This document shows, in pieces, positions 57,961 through 64,000 of a stretch of 64,000 bases of DNA; position 1 is the first letter of the stretch; each line of letters starts with the position of its first letter. Location: NCBI GenBank assembly GCA_036768485.1, contig JAVLUZ010000150.1, forward strand, positions 2,060,164 to 2,124,163, in the 5' to 3' direction. The translations under genes and the position numbers were made by a program. The stretch is from Mermis nigrescens (lineage: Eukaryota; Nematoda; Enoplea; Mermithida; Mermithidae). The notes beneath the pieces were generated by a model. That model did not search any database, was not told the origin of the DNA, and worked only from the letters and a program-made list of their open reading frames with translations.

Positions 57961-58444
57961 GAATTTGTAAAAAGTCAAAAACCATTGATTTATCACCTCA
58001 AATTAGAGGTTTCTTGAGATTGCAGAAAGGACCACTAAGTGTTATAATTAAAACCTATACTTTTTGGATCAAAATTTTTAAAACGCATTTATTTTGCTAG
58101 GTTCCACGCTTATATCCTAAAAATTTGTAATGTTATTAACATTTGAAGGCATAAATTTGCACGTTTTTAAGGGTGTACTGTAGAAATTTACCGTTTTAAA
58201 CATAAATTATGACCAATTCAACCAAATTAGTGGGTTTATAACAAAATAGTCAGATAATTTTATGCTCTTTCATTTTAGTTATTGCTCAGCTTTCAACTCT
58301 TTTTAGTGTAGGCAGCAGTTTCAATAAAAAGTTTACGGAATTTTTAAGTTGTTGATCATAAATTCATTGTATGATGAAAACAAAGTGCCGTATAGCCCGT
58401 ACACCAGAGCAGCTCGTATAGCGGTGCAGCCGTGCAGTTCGTGC

Positions 58445-58687
58445 CACACCTGGGCGTGGGGAGGGCGTTTGGGGGTATGCACCCCCCCCCGAGAAACTAA
58501 AATACCCCCTCAGAATTAAATTTTTAAAAATTCTTTCGTTTTTTTCGCAATTTTTGATGCAATGGATAGTGATCGATGAGAAACGTCGAAAATGGTGTGT
58601 GTTTTCGTCATACCACCATTTTTAAGGCAATTTTTTCACCTTTGAAAAATCTTACACCCCTCAGAATTTTCTCGCTGCCCACGTATG
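58445..58687 (-). mobile_element. mA MITE copy, 243 bp
   Basis: Ends CACACCTGGGCGTGG and GCTGCCCACGTATG. The flanking 8-mers GTTCGTGC and GTCCGTCG match at only 5 of 8, so the TSD is decayed or absent. Confidence 0.85.
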
Positions 58688-59784
58688 GTCCGTCGTGCTG
58701 TTGTTGACTAAGATAACTTACAGAATATAAGTTTACGTTCGATTTAGGATTTTAAAGTTTATCCTAAAATAATTCTTTTTGTCGTAAACAGTGGATTAGA
58801 ACCCACATCGGTGAAATTATTAGTTAAAAGTAGAATAAAAATTAAATGTTTGCGAGACCTCCATTCCGCAGGCCGCAGAACGTACTTTGATTTTTTTGCG
58901 TTTTTAGCTGAGTCTAATTTTTAGTAGATTCACATAAATAAGTTTTCACTAGTCCCTCTTTTTACGTCCTTATTGATACGTAATTCCAAGTATATTCCAA
59001 AGCATTTTTCTTTGTAAGTAATGTGCTGATCAATCGGTATTCACAGTATCCTTACTGTTCCTTCAATAAATAAAAGCTTCTAAAATCGATTTACATTGAC
59101 TCGGAAATTTTAATCTTTGTGTAGGTTTTCCCGAAATGATCTCTAGTAATTAGTTTGGTGTGCAAAAAGTCAAGATCGTATTATTTATTGTCGGATTGCA
59201 AGGAAATAACATATTAAACTGTCGCTCAGTCCAGCTCCTTTTCTTATTGAGGGACACGGAGTTCCCCATTCTTGAAAGGCCTAAATCGATCTGTAGCCGC
59301 GTAAGCTAACAAAAGAAAGAAATTGCTCAATTAAGCTAATTGACCTTTAATAATCTCAATAAAATGAACAACACAAAGGACTATATTCGTGCAAATTGCA
59401 TATGCATGCGTGAGATGCTAATCTGTTCATACATCGGTATTGTTCTTCGCTATGCTCCGCAGCAAGATCAGTTTGGCAATGTGTAAACAAATCACCCGTT
59501 ATTATTTAAGTAGATAATTATATAGGAATTTCAAAATATGAATACTTATTTCGAATATATGAAACGATTTGATTTATTACAAAAGATTTTAGCGAGTGCT
59601 TACTGAGTCGATATGTGTATGTACTGATATTATACCTCAATTTATGTTTCTCCTACTAGAAGAGCTTGACCCTGTTGCAGATAGGCTTTGGGAGATGTAG
59701 AAGCTAGAAGTTAGGAGTAAATCGGGTAGCAGATGTTAGGAGTAGCTTACCACTAGGATAGGAGCGTAGGAGTAGATTTAGAAG
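58688..59784. other. Unassigned sequence with a J-type inverted arm
   Basis: 58948-59010 resembles the J arm (TTACGTCCTTATTGATACG and AATTCCAAGTATATTCC). No gene recognised. Confidence 0.45.
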
Positions 59785-59996
59785 CATATGTGGGCAGCTC
59801 CAAAATTCTGGGAGGCTGCAAGATTTTTTCAAAGGTTTTTACCTTAAAAATGGTGGTATGGCAAAAAAAAACCATTTTTCAATGTTTCTCATCGAGCACC
59901 ATCCGTTGGAATCAATTGAATTTTGGTTTCTAAGGGGTATTCGGACTTTTAAGGGGCACATAATCCAACCAAAAAACCCCACAACACCCACGTATG
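59785..59996 (+). mobile_element. mA MITE copy, 212 bp
   Basis: Ends CATATGTGGGCAGC and CACCCACGTATG. TSD TTTAGAAG (59777-59784) / TTTAAGAG (59997-60004), 6 of 8. Shorter and more diverged than other copies. Confidence 0.75.
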
Positions 59997-60548
59997 TTTA
60001 AGAGCAAGGCTATGAGTAAAAGGCGGAAGTGAAAATAAAATTGGGTAGCAGATGCCTAGGAGTAAAATTCTAGGACTGAGATATTGCGTACAATGTTCTA
60101 ATGCTTTTGTTTCTACTAAAAGTCATCTGACTAAATTCATCGCAATTCAATTTCCAGCTATAACGCAAATGATTTTATTGGATGCAGGAAGCTCTTGTTG
60201 GATTTTAATGCTTCCAATAAGAGTTAATAGGTAACAACCTTGATCGATATACTCCTAATCTAGGAGCAACATCTGCTACTCGTTTTAGAAGAATCCTAGC
60301 GTAGGTGTAAAGTTTACTCCATACTAAAATCTTGTAATAAGGTAGGAATAACCTATTTACTTACTTTCAGAATTTGAACAGCTCTCATTGCTCAGTGTCA
60401 TATTTGCGTTTGCCATTGATTTAGTCATTGGTCATCAATATGCTTGTTTATGGCATTCATTATCATACATTCAGCCTTATCTCACTTATCAAATTCATAA
60501 GATGCCGATATATTCGGTTTTCACTTTCTTAAACAAAACAATGAAATT

Positions 60549-60712
<164 letters not shown>

Positions 60713-60779
60713 TAATCGTTAGTAAGAATGAAAAGTCTTTCCAAAACAGCGACATTTTCACTGGTATTCTTGTTGCATA

Positions 60780-61694
60780 AGTCTGCACCTGAACGACTCA
60801 ATCATGCAAACGTGCTTTAAGATCTACAGAACCTTTCTTGAAAAAATAAAGTGCTTATGCGGCGACTATTTTACCCATAAATTGGAAATATTTTTTGTGT
60901 GGGCATTATGTTAAAAATAGCTAGAATTTGCACATGCTCTTACCGTGTATTCTACGCAGAGCCATCGAAGTAGCAAAATAGTTAGGTGGTTAGATGAAGT
61001 TCATTTCGCATCTTTTGGTCTCTTATTTGTTTGATTTGGACATGTAGAAAAATTTCGATATTATGGCCGCCATATGCTTGCTGTATTAGTTCTTCACTGT
61101 TTTATAATTATCAACGTTTTTCGATAAATATTTAAAAAATTGAATGCTCATTCTAATGAGCTTTTAAGTTATGAATTCGTGTCTTAGCGTTTTGAATGTG
61201 AATTGATTCATGCAAGCGTAACTGATAACAACGTGGCGAGCGACAACTTCGAGCTTTAATTACTTTCGAATAGGTGTTAAGCCGAGTAAAGCCGAGTATT
61301 GGCTTCCTATTTAATAAAGCTAGATCCCTAATCTACAGCATTTTTAATTGAGATTTTGTTTTGCCCGTGGAAGGTAATAAAAATATATATTCTAGTGAAT
61401 TAACTTCAGACATTCGATATGCTTCTCAATATTGCTTTAGAGCACACCCACTCACATGCATGCAAACCATTCCCATTACGATTCGTATTAGCCTGCTTTC
61501 TTTTCCCCCGCACAAGACTTCTGTTTGGTGAATCAATATAGCTATAAAAAAATGAATGTTTATCGCAGGCGAGGGCTGATGCTAGCTAACGAGCTTAATC
61601 ACTTACGCATCAATATCTACATCTACATACATCATAGGTATATTTATTGAGAATAGCATACAGATGTTTTCAGGCCTGCTTTCAGCCCAATGCT
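60780..61694. other. Region upstream of the G-alpha exon
   Basis: Presumed 5-prime region of the G-alpha gene. I see no recognisable coding exon; a promoter cannot be assigned from sequence alone. Confidence 0.4.
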
Positions 61695-61697
61695 ATG

Positions 61698-61866
61698 ATG
61701 GGAATCCCTATTAGCAAGGAAACAACCTTAGTCGTTCAACATCACTTTCGAAGTGGCGTAAATAGCAATTTGACCGCCGATGGTAAAAAGCGTACTAGAA
61801 AAATTGATGCTGAATTACTCAAAGCTCAGAAAGCGAATGCCCGTGTGATCAAACTATTACTTTTAG
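61698..61866 (+). CDS. Heterotrimeric G protein alpha subunit, first coding exon
   Basis: Encodes MGIPISKETT..., then DGKKRTRKIDAELLKAQKAN and ARVIKLLLLG, ending in phase 1 at TTAG|GTAAGC (donor 61867). Known: G-alpha N-terminal helices have the form K-IDA-L-ka, then VKLLLLGAGESGKST, and many genes split exactly inside LLLLG|AGESGKS, the P-loop. MGIPIS fits the N-myristoylation consensus MGxxxS. An ATG directly upstream (61695) is also in frame; starting there would bury the Gly. The N-terminal part is longer than the usual 30-40 residues. The P-loop exon is not in the remaining 2.1 kb, so intron 1 is long. Confidence 0.8.
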
Positions 61867-62955
61867 GTAAGCAATATGGTGGCAGGCGCAGAAAAATATT
61901 GCTGGAAAATATATACCTACCAATGTTCTGATAAATTAAATTTTGCATCACTCCGTTGCGATCTCGAATCCCCATCTTAAAGTAAGTAGTAATGTAGTCA
62001 ATTTTTTTCTAAATCATTTTTTAGGAAAGAAATAAAATATGGATGTGCGGTGCGTCAAGGACATAATTTTTAGCCGTTTCTGACGATGTTGTTTCTTTCT
62101 AGAATAAGAAAATGTAATAAGGTTCGGAAGGATATCAAAAAAGTTACAGCAGCGAATGGAACATAATTTATTCAAAAAATGACTATATATAGTGCGAAGT
62201 TTCACATTTTTTTAAATTAGAAGTCTGCTAAAAACGCTTAAAACAACATATTTTCTTCAAGTATTTGGGCAGTGAATTTTTCCGCTGGGGGTTTAACAAA
62301 ATATTTTGCTCTAGGCGGTGGGAGAGAGAATACCCTAGCTCCTCAGATCATATCGCTTATAAATTGATCGACTAAAACAGTCCTATATGGGAATGCGAGG
62401 GATATACATAACACTGAAATGACATATTTTCTACGGCTTGCTGCAGGCCCTCCCGTTTGTTTCTTCAGTCGAGTACAATCTTTGAACTCTTTCTAAATAT
62501 CTATGTTATTTTTTCACGAGAATCGTTTTTTTCGAAAAGTTTATATTTAAAAACAACTTCATTGCATAAGGTTAGTCACCTAATGAACGTCTATGAACTA
62601 AAAGAAGAAATATACGTGCATGCGAAATTGTACCACAATATCTGCTCTTTTCCGTATGAAAGTTATATTCGAATCATATTTGGCTCTGCCATGGAATTGT
62701 GTCATAGAAATTGTATCTAGAGGAGAAATCAATTGAAAATTACAATTTTGTCTCAAATACATTAAGGTTTCAATTCAACGGTTGAAATTTTCATTTTTGT
62801 ATCAGACTGACTCACATGTGGGTGTGGGAGGAGGGGGTGTATGCATCTCCCAGAAGACTGAGTACAAAATTCAATTTTGCAAATAATGCTATCTAGCAAG
62901 AAGAGGCGAAAAATTTTGAAACTTTTATCCATTTACACTGAATTATGTATTTTCC
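61867..62955. other. G-alpha intron 1, no further exon seen
   Basis: Begins with a consensus donor GTAAGC. A degraded G-rich fragment near 62815-62880 recalls mA (GTGGGTGTGGGAGGAGGG). No exon with GAGESGKST. Confidence 0.5.
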
Positions 62956-63700
62956 GAATCATTGACAGATCTAGAATTTTTTATAGGTGGGGGACGTTAC
63001 CCCGACTCTTTCAAAAACAGTCAAACATAGTCTAAAAATTTTGCCTTCATATGTAAAATAACGTTTTTAGGCGTTTTACTTAGTCTTATTCTCGCATGAA
63101 CCACTTTTGGTGCAACTTTTATTTCGAAAAAATTTTGAAATTTCGGACACTTTTTATTCGAAAAAATCATCAACTTTGTTTGACTTTAGCAACAAATCCG
63201 GGGCGCACAGCGCCGAGAAATCTGTGAAAGTTAAGCGGAAGGACGTTTAGAAGCTTGATATACTGCTCAGTTTCCTATCTTTGCAGCATTTATTGTAGAA
63301 CGTCAAAAATTTTATGCCTGAAAATAGAATAAATCTATGCTGAAATAGCTGTTTCTGCTCTTGAAATTGTTTTGAAACCAATTTTTTTTACTTTTGTACA
63401 GGACAAAGATTTAGAGGCATATACAAAGATTTTTGGAGCAATCTTTATCTATATTTATATACAAAGTACAGGCAGTTTTTGGCCGATTTTCGATTGTATA
63501 AAAAATCGACGTTTTGTACAAAAAAGGAAAACAGGGTGTGAAACTCAAAAATGGCTTTCAGGTCGCAAAGAGAGTAAATAAATATCATTAATGTGTTATC
63601 CGGCGCTGAGAAATGATGATCACTGACGACCAAAATCAGTATCCATTATTTTTTCGACAACTATTTTTGGCCGATGGGGGCGGCCATCCCACCCTGTTCA
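62956..63700. mobile_element. hAT-D-like copy 5, degraded
   Basis: Left side GACAGATCTAGAATTTTTTA (about 62966), interior GGCGCACAGCGCC (63202) and right side GATGGGGGCGGCCATCCCAC (about 63672) follow the hAT-D order. Ends and TSD have decayed. Confidence 0.6.
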
Positions 63701-63972
63701 GAATATAAGCAATTGCGTAATTATCGCTAACGTGAAGCGTCGGAAATTTTCGACACTCTTATCATGTAGACTAAATTTTGCAACTTTCCTAATATAAGCA
63801 ATCCTAAGAAATTTATTCCTACAGAAATGTACGATGACTCAAGAGCTACCTTCGGCTTACCAGCAAACTTTTGTACACTCAATACACTCAATAATGGCAG
63901 TAGTTATACGTGGGACCCTAGGTAGCAACGCTATAACATAGGCAATGGTTAAGGATAGGCAATTCTTAAAAA

Positions 63973-63996
63973 TAGCCTATGTTATAACATAGGCTA
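63973..63996. repeat. Perfect 24-bp palindrome at window end
   Basis: Half-site TAGCCTATGTTA followed directly by its reverse complement. A related CTATAACATAGGC occurs at about 63930, so this may be the edge of an element that continues beyond the window. Confidence 0.9.
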
Positions 63997-64000
63997 ATGC

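Overview
This is animal (metazoan) nuclear DNA: AT-rich and intron-bearing, with only three recognisable pieces of host genes in 64 kb. They are two exons of a Topors-type E3 ligase on the minus strand (28308-28549 and 2537-2718), whose intron phases match across a 25.6 kb intron, and the first coding exon of a heterotrimeric G protein alpha subunit on the plus strand (61698-61866). A further unidentified exon candidate lies at 17195-17322. The phylum cannot be fixed from the sequence; a non-vertebrate animal with a transposon-rich genome fits best.

Almost everything else is mobile DNA, mostly hAT-like elements with 8-bp target-site duplications (TSDs), many inserted in one another. Family names are mine: hAT-K, -A, -B, -C, -D and -E; mA (a 210-265 bp MITE with ends CAYACSTGGGC); F (GG-ended, 8-bp TSD); G; and H (an 11.6 kb element with mA-like ends). 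A Merlin element with 42-bp inverted ends, a piggyBac-type MITE (TSD TTAA), CR1-like and RTE-like LINE remnants and tRNA-derived SINE-like sequences are also present.

Region by region: 106-2041 hAT-K. 2537-2718 Topors exon 2. 2788-9672 hAT-A carrying a dead hAT transposase tail and two hAT-B copies, one inside the other. 9684-13250 hAT-C and hAT-D inside a repeat with an array of ~130-bp units. 14125-16275 an inverted pair of minisatellites. 17663-19546 RTE-like LINE wreck. 20227-21430 ATTAAGG-rich element. 22468-23347 hAT-E with five stable-hairpin repeats. 24597-25670 hAT-D. 27611-28120 two 255-bp tandem copies. 28308-28549 Topors exon 1. 30330-31636 CR1-like LINE. 32032-33974 hAT-E.

From 34165 to 51255 a single truncated CR1-like LINE (R1) is split by two insertion stacks. 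The first is G (34391-38672), containing F1 (35531-38551), containing LINE R2, containing an mA MITE. The second is F2 (38704-51118), containing H (38845-50411). H holds a 21-bp minisatellite, a broken hAT transposase gene, a gene for a secreted or surface glycoprotein of unknown function, a second inverted minisatellite, the Merlin element and several MITEs. Each junction is supported by a TSD and in most cases by an uninterrupted paralogue in the same window. 51256-64000 holds more MITEs, a second copy of the ~130-bp-unit repeat, microsatellites and the G-alpha exon.

The most notable observations are H with its passenger gene, the datable nesting series, recurrent inverted minisatellites inside these elements, and at least 20 copies of a GGCGCGAAGCGCC motif that contains the very stable DNA mini-hairpin GCGAAGC.
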